Positions 1 to 8,721 of a DNA stretch of 41,481 bases are shown here, piece by piece. The position numbers and the translations under genes were made by a program. This DNA comes from DAOTTX01 sp034437515 (GTDB taxonomy: Bacteria > Chloroflexota > Anaerolineae > Aggregatilineales > Phototrophicaceae). How positions within the stretch are numbered: the first letter of the stretch is position 1; each line of letters opens with the position of its first letter. The DNA is taken from the NCBI GenBank assembly GCA_034437515.1, contig DAOTTX010000523.1, positions 1 through 41,481 of the forward strand. Reading direction: 5' to 3'. The notes under the pieces were generated by a model that did no database searches, was not told the DNA's origin, and saw nothing but the letters and a program-made list of their open reading frames with translations.

Positions 1-262
1 AAAACATCAGAATTAGCGTGAAAAGTTGGCTTATAAGAGGTCATAAAGTGTCAAATTTTCGCTAAAATCGCCATTTTTCGACCATCTTGAATTTTGGCGA
101 AGGTATTGTTCACGAATAGATTCTACTTATCCCGTTCCCCCTTTGAATTAACGAAAAATTCATGAGATAAAATTCCTTAATGCAATATACAGAGAAAACT
201 CACTATGATAGAAAGAAGAGATTTTACTTTGTTTAAAAGTACCAAAATTAAAGGGAATCATC
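1..262. other. AT-rich gene-free left edge
   Basis: This stretch is clearly more AT-rich than the genes that follow. I see no convincing coding frame, RNA gene or strong promoter in it. It probably carries the promoter and leader of the TPR gene at 263. The ribosome binding site AAGGGA lies just upstream of that ATG. Confidence 0.5.
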
Positions 263-880
263 ATGTCAATAATGCACCAGATCAAATCAACGGTCGCCAG
301 CGGCCTTTCTCAAATTTACTGCAATTGGGGCGAGACTTATGCCCACAAAGGCCAGCTTGAAAACGCAATCAACGCCTGCACACGCGCCATCCAGCTTGAC
401 CCTGACCATTACGACGCCTATTTTGACCGGGGCAAAGCCTACCTGCAAAATGGCAAATACGCCGAAGCCATCGACGATCTCGACCAATCGCTGGCACTGA
501 TGCCGCGCCAATACCGGGCGCACGCGCATCGTGGGCTAGCCTATTTCTACATGGATGACCTCAACGCCGCGACTGCCGATTACAACATCGCCATTCACAT
601 CAGTCCGCGCCAGTCCATGCTATATGTATATCGCGGGATGGTCGATGCCGAACAGGACAATCATCTCGGCGCGATCAGTGACTACAACGCCGCAATCCAC
701 TATGATGCGCAGAACGCCATCGCCTACCGCCACCGCGCGGAAGCGCATACCAAACTTGGCAACATCAAGCAGGCCATCCGTGATTACTGGTCTTATCTCG
801 AAATCGGATTGATACCAAACAACGCCACCCGCGATGAGGTCGAAGGGATCATCCTTAACCTGCACAGCCAACTCGCCTGA
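263..880 (+). CDS. TPR-repeat protein, cytoplasmic
   Basis: The 205-residue protein consists almost wholly of tetratricopeptide repeats, about five helix-turn-helix units of 34 residues. Typical segments are AINACTRAIQLDPDHYDAYF (about residues 35-54) and the AEAIDDLDQSLALMP unit that follows. No signal peptide or membrane segment is present, so it is probably a soluble scaffold for protein-protein contacts. AAGGGA lies 6-7 nt before the ATG. A hairpin terminator follows, so it may be its own transcript, although two further TPR genes lie directly downstream. The family assignment is firm; partner and role cannot be read from the sequence. Confidence 0.85.
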   Translation: MSIMHQIKSTVASGLSQIYCNWGETYAHKGQLENAINACTRAIQLDPDHYDAYFDRGKAYLQNGKYAEAIDDLDQSLALMPRQYRAHAHRGLAYFYMDDLNAATADYNIAIHISPRQSMLYVYRGMVDAEQDNHLGAISDYNAAIHYDAQNAIAYRHRAEAHTKLGNIKQAIRDYWSYLEIGLIPNNATRDEVEGIILNLHSQLA

Positions 881-897
881 TAGACACGACCACACAC

Positions 898-930
898 AAA
901 CGACGGTTGTTAACCTCACCCGTCGTTTTT
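898..930 (+). terminator. Rho-independent terminator after TPR gene
   Basis: AAACGACGG (898-906) pairs with CCGTCGTTT (920-928) and the 3' arm runs into a stretch of Ts up to 930. It lies 18 nt past the stop of the first TPR gene, the expected place for an intrinsic terminator. Confidence 0.75.
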
Positions 931-1002
931 GATTCCGGTTGACACCGCCCCCATGCAGACCAATAATAACCATAGATGTTTGCTGTTATCGGAAGAATTT
1001 CT

Positions 1003-2007
1003 ATGGAATTGGTCGTTGTCGTTAGTTTGCTCTCCGTATTTGTTATCTGGAATTGGCTCCGCCGCCGCTATTACAACAAGATCCGGCAGTCCTACGAGGC
1101 CGGGGATTACGCCGCCGCGATCCGTGCGTGTGACTGGGCGTTGCGTATCAGTCCGCGTGACGGGGTGCTGTACTACAATCGGGCGCTGATGCACCTGCGT
1201 TTAGACGCCGCCGACGCTGCCCAGCGTGATTTTGAGTTCGCCATCCAGCGCACACCGCAGCACCTGCCTACTTATCTACAACAGGCCACACTTTACATCC
1301 GTCAGGGGCGCATTGACGACGCGCTGGCGAGCTATCAGGCCGCGATTGAGGTCAACCCGGAGGCCGAACAGCCCTATCTACTGCGAGCGATGCTCTACGG
1401 GCGACAAGGCAACCTGCAAGACGCCCTGCGCGATAACGATCAAGCTATCGAGTTGATCCAGGCGGCGCTGGACAAGGCCGAGCAGTACGGCAGCTACATC
1501 ACCAGCGATAAGGACACCGGCGCACTCAAGCAGCGGCTGGCCTACGCTTACGCCAATCGCGCCAGCATCTACGCCAACGCCGGGCATCACAGCGAAGCCA
1601 CGACGGATTACGATCACTCCATTGAACTGTTGCCCGACGATCCCATTCTCTACGCCAACCGCGCCGAGGGGCACATCAGCGCCGGGGCACTGCCAACCGC
1701 GCTCGATGACTATGCCACCGCCCGGCAGATGCTCGACGACCGCGAGACGCCGCTGGTCATCAACGGGTTAGCGGGCAGTCGCCAACTTGACGACTACATC
1801 AACGCCGGGGAAGCGGTGATCCACTTTATGCAGGGGGCGACCGATCGCGCTCAGGCGTTGTGGCGGCGCTTGCTCGACGTGGACGCCCGCTTTGCCGACT
1901 CTGAGTGGGTGCGCGTCCAACTGGATTGGTCGCCGGAATTGCAGGCGCAGGCGGCGGCACTCATCGCCACGTTGGAACAGCCCACCGCACAAACGGAAGG
2001 CGAGTGA
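1003..2007 (+). CDS. Membrane-anchored TPR-repeat protein
   Basis: With the start at 1003 the protein has 334 residues. It begins with a single hydrophobic segment (MELVVVVSLLSVFVIWNW) followed by arginines, a signal anchor that would leave the TPR body in the cytoplasm. About six TPR units follow; YYNRALMHLRL and YANRASIYANAG are typical helices. I prefer the ATG at 1003 over the in-frame ATG at 976 because GGAAG lies 7-8 nt before it, while 976 has no visible ribosome binding site. The stop lies 2 nt before the next TPR gene, so the two are probably cotranscribed. Function unknown. Confidence 0.8.
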   Translation: MELVVVVSLLSVFVIWNWLRRRYYNKIRQSYEAGDYAAAIRACDWALRISPRDGVLYYNRALMHLRLDAADAAQRDFEFAIQRTPQHLPTYLQQATLYIRQGRIDDALASYQAAIEVNPEAEQPYLLRAMLYGRQGNLQDALRDNDQAIELIQAALDKAEQYGSYITSDKDTGALKQRLAYAYANRASIYANAGHHSEATTDYDHSIELLPDDPILYANRAEGHISAGALPTALDDYATARQMLDDRETPLVINGLAGSRQLDDYINAGEAVIHFMQGATDRAQALWRRLLDVDARFADSEWVRVQLDWSPELQAQAAALIATLEQPTAQTEGE

Positions 2008-2009
2008 GC

Positions 2010-3155
2010 ATGTTACGTCATCTATGGCAGGTCGGGTTCCTCGCCGTTTTCACCGTGTTGATGCTCACGCTGCTGCGTGTGACCGCCCCGGCGGTGTATC
2101 TGTTTGTGGTCGGCGTGGTGATTATGGCGTATGCGGTGGTGTGGGCGTGGTTACGGACGTTGCACGGCAGCCGCCAGCAAGCCGCGACCATCGTCGTTTT
2201 TTACGCGGCGATGGCGGCGGTGGTCGTGGTGGCGGTCGGCGTGGGGGTGTATAGTTCCAGTCAGAACGCGATGGTCGCGCTGGTCGCCGCCGGGGTCGTC
2301 GGCGTGCTGCTCGGTCTGTTCTTCTACGTGCGGACGTGGGGCACGGTGCTCGCCATCGCTGGCGACGTCGAAGGGGCGATCAAGCACTTCAGCACGATCA
2401 TCGCCACCCGCGCCCGCAACCGCAGCGCGTATCTCTACCGGGCGCAGCTCCGCCAACAGATCGGCGATCGTGACGGCGCGGCACGGGACTACACCGCCGT
2501 GCTGCATCGCCAACCGGAAAACCTGACCGCGCTTACCAACCATGCCGGTGTCGCGCTGGCCCAACACGACTATCAGCAAGCCCTACGGGACTACGATAAG
2601 GCGCTCGACCTGCAACCCGGCCTGGCGACGGCTTACCTGGGGCGCATCAACGCACACATCGGCCTGGGTCACTATGAACACGCCATCCGGGCGTGCAATG
2701 ACGGCCTCAAACAGCAGATCATCCCGTTCGTGGAGGCCGCGCTCTACCTCAACCGGGGATTAGCGCACTTTCTACACGGGGAACACGCACAGGCGCTCGA
2801 CGACTACAACGCCGCACTGGAAGTCGATACCCGTGCTGAGGACACCGACAGCGTGCGCTATCTGGCGGCGACCAACTGCGCTTTCGTCGCCATCGCCACC
2901 GGGGATTACGAGGCCGCCCTTGCCGACCTGAACACGGCGGAATCCATTTTCCCTGGCAGGCCGCGCACCACTGCCGGGGCCGCGCTGGTCGCCTACGAAC
3001 ACGGTGACCGGGACGAGGCGGTCACGCTGTGGCGTGATCTGGTCAGGCAGAACGCGAACTACGCCAACGTGATGTGGGTACGCGCCGAACTCAACTGGAC
3101 ACCGGCACTGACGGAAACCGCCGATCAGATCATCGCGCTGTTAAACGATTCGTAA
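2010..3155 (+). CDS. Multi-pass membrane TPR protein
   Basis: The 381-residue product has about four hydrophobic helices in residues 5-110, then a TPR domain to the end. Repeats include SAYLYRAQLRQQIGDRDGAA and the QALRDYDKALDLQPG unit. The ATG at 2010 comes 2 nt after the previous stop; the frame is open further upstream, but that part overlaps the preceding gene and is not credible. The C-terminal end (WRDLVRQNANYANVMWVRAELNW) resembles that of the preceding gene (WRRLLDVDARFADSEWVRVQLDW), which points to a local duplication with different membrane anchors. Confidence 0.8.
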   Translation: MLRHLWQVGFLAVFTVLMLTLLRVTAPAVYLFVVGVVIMAYAVVWAWLRTLHGSRQQAATIVVFYAAMAAVVVVAVGVGVYSSSQNAMVALVAAGVVGVLLGLFFYVRTWGTVLAIAGDVEGAIKHFSTIIATRARNRSAYLYRAQLRQQIGDRDGAARDYTAVLHRQPENLTALTNHAGVALAQHDYQQALRDYDKALDLQPGLATAYLGRINAHIGLGHYEHAIRACNDGLKQQIIPFVEAALYLNRGLAHFLHGEHAQALDDYNAALEVDTRAEDTDSVRYLAATNCAFVAIATGDYEAALADLNTAESIFPGRPRTTAGAALVAYEHGDRDEAVTLWRDLVRQNANYANVMWVRAELNWTPALTETADQIIALLNDS

Positions 3156-3203
3156 TCCGCTTGTGGTACGTTCTATGTATATGAGAGACAGAGGATAGAG
3201 TCC

Positions 3204-4088
3204 ATGCTGCGTGGGATGCTCGTCATAGGCACGGTGTTGCTCGGCGTGGTGGCACTGCTGACCGGCGCAGCGGTGACGGTCGGTGCGGGGCTACCCACCG
3301 ATGAGATCGCCTTCTTCCGGCGTAATAACGACACGCACAACGCGCAGATTTACCTGCTTGACGCCCGGCGCGGCCTTGCCCACCGGCTGACGCACGCTGA
3401 ACCGCCGCGCAACTTCGACTATCCGGTGTGGTCGCCGGCGGGTGACCGGCTGGCACTCTACGAACTCAGCACAGCCTCGCTTTACGTCCTCACGCTGGCT
3501 GATATGCACCTGCGCCAGATCACCGACCCGGAGTTACAGAGTTATTCCCCGGCGTGGTCACCGGATGGCGGCACGCTGGCCTTCCTCCGTGATGAGCGCC
3601 TGCACACCCTTGACCTGACGACCGGCGAACTGACCGTGCTGACCGACGCCATCCCGCGTTTGTTATATCTGGATTGGTCACCGGACGGCGAGACGATCAT
3701 CGGGCGCGGCGGAGATGGCATCGTGCGCATCGACTCCGTGAGCGGCGATGTCGGACGCTGGCGGCTGGATGTCGGCGCACGTTATCATCTGCTCAACGTG
3801 GCCTGGTCACCTGATGGCGAGCAGATCGCCCTGGCAATGGCCTTGCCCGGTGATCCGTACCGGATTTACACGCTGTCCGTCGGTGAAAACACGCCGCAGC
3901 CACTCACTGATCATGCCTACGATACCAGTTGGCCTTCGTGGTCACCAACGGGCACACAGTTGGTCTACTGGTCGCTGACGGACGGTGCAAACTACGACAT
4001 TTACATGATCGATGCAGCAGGCGGCGCATCCCGGCGGTTGACGACCGCCCCCGACGATGACCGTTCCCCGGCGTGGCGGCCCCGATGA
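3204..4088 (+). CDS. PD40/TolB-like beta-propeller protein
   Basis: The 294-residue protein has an N-terminal hydrophobic signal or anchor (about residues 1-28) followed by PD40/WD40-like blades. The blade motif recurs about six times: PVWSPAGDRLALYE, PAWSPDGGTLAFL, LDWSPDGETIIG, VAWSPDGEQIALA, PSWSPTGTQLVYW and a final PAWRPR. Such propellers usually act outside the membrane in binding or scaffolding. AGAGGA lies upstream of the ATG. It is the first gene of a coupled set of three, its stop overlapping the next start (ATGA at 4085-4088). The ligand is unknown. Confidence 0.8.
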   Translation: MLRGMLVIGTVLLGVVALLTGAAVTVGAGLPTDEIAFFRRNNDTHNAQIYLLDARRGLAHRLTHAEPPRNFDYPVWSPAGDRLALYELSTASLYVLTLADMHLRQITDPELQSYSPAWSPDGGTLAFLRDERLHTLDLTTGELTVLTDAIPRLLYLDWSPDGETIIGRGGDGIVRIDSVSGDVGRWRLDVGARYHLLNVAWSPDGEQIALAMALPGDPYRIYTLSVGENTPQPLTDHAYDTSWPSWSPTGTQLVYWSLTDGANYDIYMIDAAGGASRRLTTAPDDDRSPAWRPR

Positions 4089-4636
4089 CGCGCCTGACGG
4101 TCGGATTGGTCGCGCTGGTGCTGGTGTTGCTGATCGGCGGCATCGGTGCGGTGCTGGCGCTGGATCATCGCGGAGGTACTGTGCGTCTGTTTGAGATCAA
4201 CGACCGGGGCAACACCGATGTCTACGTCGAGGACGATGAGCACGGTTTACGCCTCAACCTGACGCGGCATCCGTCGTTCAACGGGCAGCCGCAGCCCTCA
4301 CCGGATGGGCGCTGGATCCTGTTCATCAGCGGACGCGACCGTAACACCGAAATCTACGTGATGAACCGGCACGGTGGCGACGTCCGCAACCTGACACGGC
4401 ACACCGCCCGTGATTACGCGCCGGAATGGATCGAAGCGGTCGATGGGGCACTGTGGGTGCGCTTTGACTCCACGCGGGGCGGCACCCGTGAAACCTACGT
4501 CATGCGCCTGACGGATACGGTCGCGCTACGCGAAGAAGACGCTGCCCTCGCCATCGAGCCGAGCGAACGCTTTTGCCGCTCCGGTGATCCCGGCGCGTGG
4601 AGTACGTGTGGTCGCTATTTTCGAGAGGACGATTGA
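4085..4636 (+). CDS. Short PD40-like membrane-anchored protein
   Basis: The 183-residue product starts at the ATG at 4085, overlapping the previous stop as ATGA. An in-frame ATG at 4073 would overlap more and is less likely. Residues 5-26 (LTVGLVALVLVLLIGGIGAV) form a membrane anchor. The rest contains two or three TolB-like blades, for example QPQPSPDGRWILFIS and TEIYVMNRHGGDVRNLTRH. It is too short for a full propeller. It may complete a propeller with its neighbours or be a shortened copy. It is translationally coupled on both sides. Confidence 0.75.
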   Translation: MTRLTVGLVALVLVLLIGGIGAVLALDHRGGTVRLFEINDRGNTDVYVEDDEHGLRLNLTRHPSFNGQPQPSPDGRWILFISGRDRNTEIYVMNRHGGDVRNLTRHTARDYAPEWIEAVDGALWVRFDSTRGGTRETYVMRLTDTVALREEDAALAIEPSERFCRSGDPGAWSTCGRYFREDD

Positions 4637-5523
4637 TGCTGCGTGTGATCACACGCCTGTCACTGCTAGTAAGCCTGATCTCGTTCGTTTCGGTCGGCGT
4701 GATGCTGCTGTTGCCCCGTGCCAGCGCGGAAGGCGCGGGGTTGACCTTCGTGCAAGAGACACCTGCCGGGTCAAGCGAGATCGTGCTTGTGGACGTGGAT
4801 AAGGGGCTGATGCTGCGGCTGCACCGGACGATCTACCCGGTGGACGACCTCGCGTGGTCACCGGACGGTATGACGCTGTACTTTTCCGCCACCCGCCGCC
4901 TGGAGCGCACCGGGCGCGACCTCGCCGTGTTGGATATGCGCACCGGGCGCGTCCGCTGGCTGACCAGCAACCGCGACAACACCGCACCGGATGTCTCCAC
5001 AGACGGCACGCGCTTGATCTTCCAGCGTAGTGAATCCCAGCGCACCGGCGCGGATCTGTACCTCTACGACCTGACAACGGAAGAATACACCTTGTACTTC
5101 CAGAGTGAAGGCGCGGACGTGATGCCGCGCTGGTCACCGGCAGATGCGCGACGAATCGCGTTCTCGCAGGTCTACTTCCTCGAAGACCGCTTTGACCTGA
5201 TGTTAAGTGTCGAGGGCGAGGTACAGCGCCTGACCGGTGGCCTGTACCCGACCTGGTCGCCGGCGGGTGAACGCATCGCCTACACCCATGATGATGCGCT
5301 GTTCGTACAACAACCCAGACCGGGGAGCCGCGCCGCTCGCATCGCCGCGCCCGCTGAGCGTCCGGTGTGGTCACCGGGCGGGGCGCGCATCGCCTACTTA
5401 CAGCAAAACCCGGCAACGCGCTATCGCACAGTCGGCATCGTCAACCCAGACGGCTCACACAGGCGGCAGGTCTGGACGTCGCCGGTGCGTCTGGTCACCC
5501 CGGCCTGGAGGCCGACCCCGTGA
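4636..5523 (+). CDS. PD40/TolB-like beta-propeller protein
   Basis: The 295-residue protein has a signal segment (about residues 5-32, ending near PRASA) and then PD40 blades such as LAWSPDGMTLYFSA, PRWSPADARRIAF, PTWSPAGERIAYT and PVWSPGGARIAYL. The start at 4636 shares one base with the previous stop (TGATG), so it is coupled to the preceding gene. An extracytoplasmic location is likely. The three consecutive propeller genes look like a diverged duplication. The ligand is unknown. Confidence 0.8.
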   Translation: MLRVITRLSLLVSLISFVSVGVMLLLPRASAEGAGLTFVQETPAGSSEIVLVDVDKGLMLRLHRTIYPVDDLAWSPDGMTLYFSATRRLERTGRDLAVLDMRTGRVRWLTSNRDNTAPDVSTDGTRLIFQRSESQRTGADLYLYDLTTEEYTLYFQSEGADVMPRWSPADARRIAFSQVYFLEDRFDLMLSVEGEVQRLTGGLYPTWSPAGERIAYTHDDALFVQQPRPGSRAARIAAPAERPVWSPGGARIAYLQQNPATRYRTVGIVNPDGSHRRQVWTSPVRLVTPAWRPTP

Positions 5524-5603
5524 AATGGGTTACAGCGTAAAAAAGGTGTAAATTCCGGCAATCTCATCTGTAATCATTGGCAAAACCCAACCATAATGCC
5601 CTT

Positions 5604-5628
5604 ACGTTGATATAAGAGAGGTCAACGT
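5604..5628. promoter_or_regulatory. Inverted repeat upstream of tandem SBP gene
   Basis: ACGTTGA (5604-5610) and TCAACGT (5622-5628) form a perfect 7-bp inverted repeat with an 11-bp spacer. It lies about 30 nt before the start of the substrate-binding gene, a plausible repressor or activator site. It could also form a leader hairpin. There is no direct evidence of the binding protein. Confidence 0.4.
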
Positions 5629-5657
5629 GATTTGTTTTTGATAGAAAGGAACATTTT

Positions 5658-8255
5658 ATGCGATTGGTTCGTTATGGCTTATGGCTTATGGTTGCGCTGC
5701 TGCTCGGTGGGTTGATCCCTGCCGCTGCACAGGACGACGCGACTCGCATTGGTATTCGCCTACCGGCATACGTCATAGAACAACTCGGTGAAGACGTTTT
5801 CGACGACTTTGAAGCCGAATTTAACGCTGAAGTGGTCATCGTGGAAGAAGATAGTAGATTAAGCCTGGAAAACGAATATCCCGAAGACGATGTGCGCTCC
5901 AAGATCGCCTTTGAGGAGATGCTCGCCACCAGCGCGGATGTCGTGCTGCTGCACGATGCGGGTAACCTGTCACCGGAGTCGGTCGCGGCAGGGTATTGGC
6001 TCGACCTCGGCCCGCTGGTGGAACAGGATGCTGACCTGCAAGCCGACCTGCTCCCCGGTGTGCTGGAAAATGTGCAGTGGGACGGCGGCACCTGGGGTCT
6101 GCCGTTCGCCATCGACCCGGTGCTGCTGGCCTATGATGCGGCGGCCTTCGACGCCAACGGCCTGGAATACCCCAATGCGGATTGGACGCTGGCTGACTTA
6201 GAAGTGGCGGCGCGTGCGCTGACTCAATACGATGACAGCGGCGAGGTCGTCATGCCAGGCTTGTTACCCTCCAATGACATCACCTACATTCTGCGCTCAC
6301 TGTATGGTCAGAACTTCTACGACGCGAGCGGCGGTACGGTCGTGCCGGATTTCAGCGACCCCGCACTGGTCGAGATCTGGACCGGGTGGCAGGCGCTCAG
6401 CGAGGAAAATCTGGTCAGCTTCCCGCAGCGACAGGGCGGCTTTTCTTTCTCCGGTGATAACCCGCCGCCGTTCCAGCTTGCCAATGCATCGGCCTTTTTC
6501 ACACAGGCCGAGCAACCGCTGCAACCGGCCCCGCTGCCCGGTGGCAGCATCGGCACACGGTTACAGGTCTTCGCCGTCAGTGGTGGCACCGCCGCGCCCG
6601 AACTGGCCTACGAATTGGCAAAGTTCGCCAGCGGGGACGCGGAAATGGTCAACCTGTTCTTCGCGCCATTCCCTACCCGTCAAAGTGTGATCGACGTTCA
6701 GCAGAACAACACTTTCGGCTTGGAGATCTCACCGGAGGTACAAAACTTCGTGCGTGAGAATCTGCCGGGGTCGCTCGGTCAGGCCGATATGCTGTTCAGC
6801 CGTGAACTCGGACGCGCTAAGTTCATCGCCGATAGTGAAGGCTTAGAGTATACGGCGGCGCTGGAACAGGTCGAAACGGAAACCATCGAAGCGATGCTTG
6901 CCGCCGCCGAGCTACGTGACGCCCCGGTCGTCATCGAGCCGCTGCCGGAGCCAGTCGTGCTGGCCCCTGGTGAGGTCGCGCTGAACTTCGGCTTCTCGCC
7001 GGGTGGTAGTTTCATCCCGCCGGAGATGCTGCAAGAGGTCGCGGACGAGTTCGTCGCGGCAAGTCCGAATGTGGCGTTGATCGACGTGCAGGATCGCTTT
7101 GTCCCTGAGACGGTACGAGCCGCCGAACAATATGACTGCTGGGTGCGCCCGCTGGATTTCGAGCCGCTGACGATGGTGGACACCTCACTTTTGCTCAGCA
7201 TTGACCCATTCCTGCGCGTAGACCCGGCGTTTGACCGTGCCAACTACATCCAGACCGCGCTGGACGAGGTCACACAGAACGGCAATGTGTGGGCGCTCCC
7301 CGTAAGCATCACGCCGCAGGTGTTGTTCTACAACGCCGATGACTTTGCCGCCGCTGGCGTACCGGAACCGACCGACGGCTGGACGGCGCAGGAGTTCGTC
7401 GAGGCGCTACAATCGCTCGACACGCTCGACCCCGCCGTGCCGCCCTTCCAACTGTCGTTCAGCGGCGGGGAACACCTGTTAGCACTCATCGCAGGGTATG
7501 GCGGCGGTGAACTGGTCGATACCAGCACCAGCCCGCCCACCTTCCGCTTCTCCGCGCCGGCAAACGCCGAAGCAATCCGCTGGGTGCTTGATCTGGCGAA
7601 AGACGGCTTGATCGACTACCGACCGCTGTTCACCAGAGGTGGCGGCGGTGGCAGTGGCGGTGATGTCGCTACCATCCAACCGGGTGTGCTGAGCAACTTC
7701 CAACTCGGTGCGATGCCCGGTCGGCAAGGGGCGAACCCTAACCGTGTGACCACCTACCCGGTCGGTGTGGCTGGTGCGGTGCCGCTGAACTTCAGCACGC
7801 AGGCCGGTTTCATCAGCGCGAACGCGGCTGACCCACAGGCGTGTTATGACCTGATTCAGACCTTCTCGTCTGACCCGCGCATCGTGCAGACCATCCCGGC
7901 GGACGTCTCTCTGCTGGAAACATCGCGCTTCCAGGAGGCACTCTCACCGGAATCGCTGGCGTTCTACCAGCAGTACGTCGCACAGTTCGACGCCCCCAAC
8001 ACGGTGACGATCAGCACGTTCAGCGATATAAGCACCGGCATCGGCTACCAGGAGCTTTTCCGCGCCTTTGACCGCTACGTGATGGAAGACGTCGAACTAG
8101 AAGCCGCGCTCGAAGAAGCCCAGAGTCGGGCGACGGATTTCTCCGAGTGCATCGGCGACTTCGACCCCACCATGATTACCGAAGACAACGCCGAGGAGAT
8201 GCAGGCCGAGTTCGAGGCGTGCGCCGCGCTCACCAGCGAGGCCGAACGGCAATAA
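5658..8255 (+). CDS. Secreted tandem (double) extracellular solute-binding protein
   Basis: The 865-residue product has a signal peptide (MRLVRYGLWLMVALLLGGLI, then PAAAQ) and no lipobox cysteine. Two family-1-type substrate-binding domains follow in one chain, about residues 30-430 and 440-835. Equivalent elements recur: GTWGLPFAIDPVLLAYDAAA in the first half and VWALPVSITPQVLFYNADDF in the second, each a classic sugar-binding-protein hinge segment. AAAGGA precedes the ATG. No ABC permease or ATPase lies nearby, so transport by a local system is not supported; sensing or a remote transporter is possible. A second double SBP lies at 35096-37393. Confidence 0.8.
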   Translation: MRLVRYGLWLMVALLLGGLIPAAAQDDATRIGIRLPAYVIEQLGEDVFDDFEAEFNAEVVIVEEDSRLSLENEYPEDDVRSKIAFEEMLATSADVVLLHDAGNLSPESVAAGYWLDLGPLVEQDADLQADLLPGVLENVQWDGGTWGLPFAIDPVLLAYDAAAFDANGLEYPNADWTLADLEVAARALTQYDDSGEVVMPGLLPSNDITYILRSLYGQNFYDASGGTVVPDFSDPALVEIWTGWQALSEENLVSFPQRQGGFSFSGDNPPPFQLANASAFFTQAEQPLQPAPLPGGSIGTRLQVFAVSGGTAAPELAYELAKFASGDAEMVNLFFAPFPTRQSVIDVQQNNTFGLEISPEVQNFVRENLPGSLGQADMLFSRELGRAKFIADSEGLEYTAALEQVETETIEAMLAAAELRDAPVVIEPLPEPVVLAPGEVALNFGFSPGGSFIPPEMLQEVADEFVAASPNVALIDVQDRFVPETVRAAEQYDCWVRPLDFEPLTMVDTSLLLSIDPFLRVDPAFDRANYIQTALDEVTQNGNVWALPVSITPQVLFYNADDFAAAGVPEPTDGWTAQEFVEALQSLDTLDPAVPPFQLSFSGGEHLLALIAGYGGGELVDTSTSPPTFRFSAPANAEAIRWVLDLAKDGLIDYRPLFTRGGGGGSGGDVATIQPGVLSNFQLGAMPGRQGANPNRVTTYPVGVAGAVPLNFSTQAGFISANAADPQACYDLIQTFSSDPRIVQTIPADVSLLETSRFQEALSPESLAFYQQYVAQFDAPNTVTISTFSDISTGIGYQELFRAFDRYVMEDVELEAALEEAQSRATDFSECIGDFDPTMITEDNAEEMQAEFEACAALTSEAERQ

Positions 8256-8268
8256 ATAGCGCAAAAAC

Positions 8269-8294
8269 GGGGACGTCGCACCTGCGACGTCCCC
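8269..8294. terminator. Bidirectional hairpin between convergent genes
   Basis: GGGGACGTCGCA (8269-8280) and TGCGACGTCCCC (8283-8294) form a perfect 12-bp inverted repeat separated by 2 nt. The run AAAAA precedes it, giving a T-run on the minus strand. It lies between the SBP stop (+) and the next stop (-), as expected for a terminator serving mainly the minus-strand gene. Confidence 0.65.
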
Positions 8295-8301
8295 AGTGCT
8301 G

Positions 8302-8619
8302 CTACCGGTTGATCTCCGTATCCCTTGAGACGCCGATGCCTTCCACGATGACCATATTCGCCAGCACCACGAGTGGCCACAACAGTGTGAGCGGCCACAA
8401 CACCCCCGCGAGGATAGCGCCGAAGGGCATGAAATCCGGGTTGAACATGAGCTGCACCGGTGCCATGACCAGCGTGCCCAACCCGCCGACGTCGGCAAGC
8501 GCGGCGCGTGTTTCTTGCTCCCCGGCCCAGATGTAAATATTTTCGCCGAAGAACACCCCGATGAGCAGCACAATGCCGCCGATAATCAAACCGATAAACG
8601 CATACGTCCGAAATGACAT
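8302..8619 (-). CDS. Small integral membrane protein, unknown
   Basis: The 105-residue protein has a hydrophobic N-terminal helix (about residues 7-24) and a hydrophobic C-terminal half with probably two more helices (about residues 47-92). The short soluble loop carries EQETRAALADVG. AAGGAGAG lies 7 nt before the ATG, a strong ribosome binding site that supports a real gene. I do not recognise a family. It ends at the hairpin shared with the convergent SBP gene. Confidence 0.65.
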   Translation of the reverse strand: MSFRTYAFIGLIIGGIVLLIGVFFGENIYIWAGEQETRAALADVGGLGTLVMAPVQLMFNPDFMPFGAILAGVLWPLTLLWPLVVLANMVIVEGIGVSRDTEINR

Positions 8620-8721
8620 GAGAAACTCTCCTTAGGGATGAAGTGGAAACAATTTAAGCAAATCAAACGATATGATACGGTCATTATCGCTGATATGCTG
8701 ACTTTATCCGCTATTCATTCC

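Noticed and set aside
4649..5416. 255-codon minus-strand frame under the third PD40 gene
   Set aside because: Arg/Pro/Ser-rich shadow translation of a gene with clear PD40 blades.
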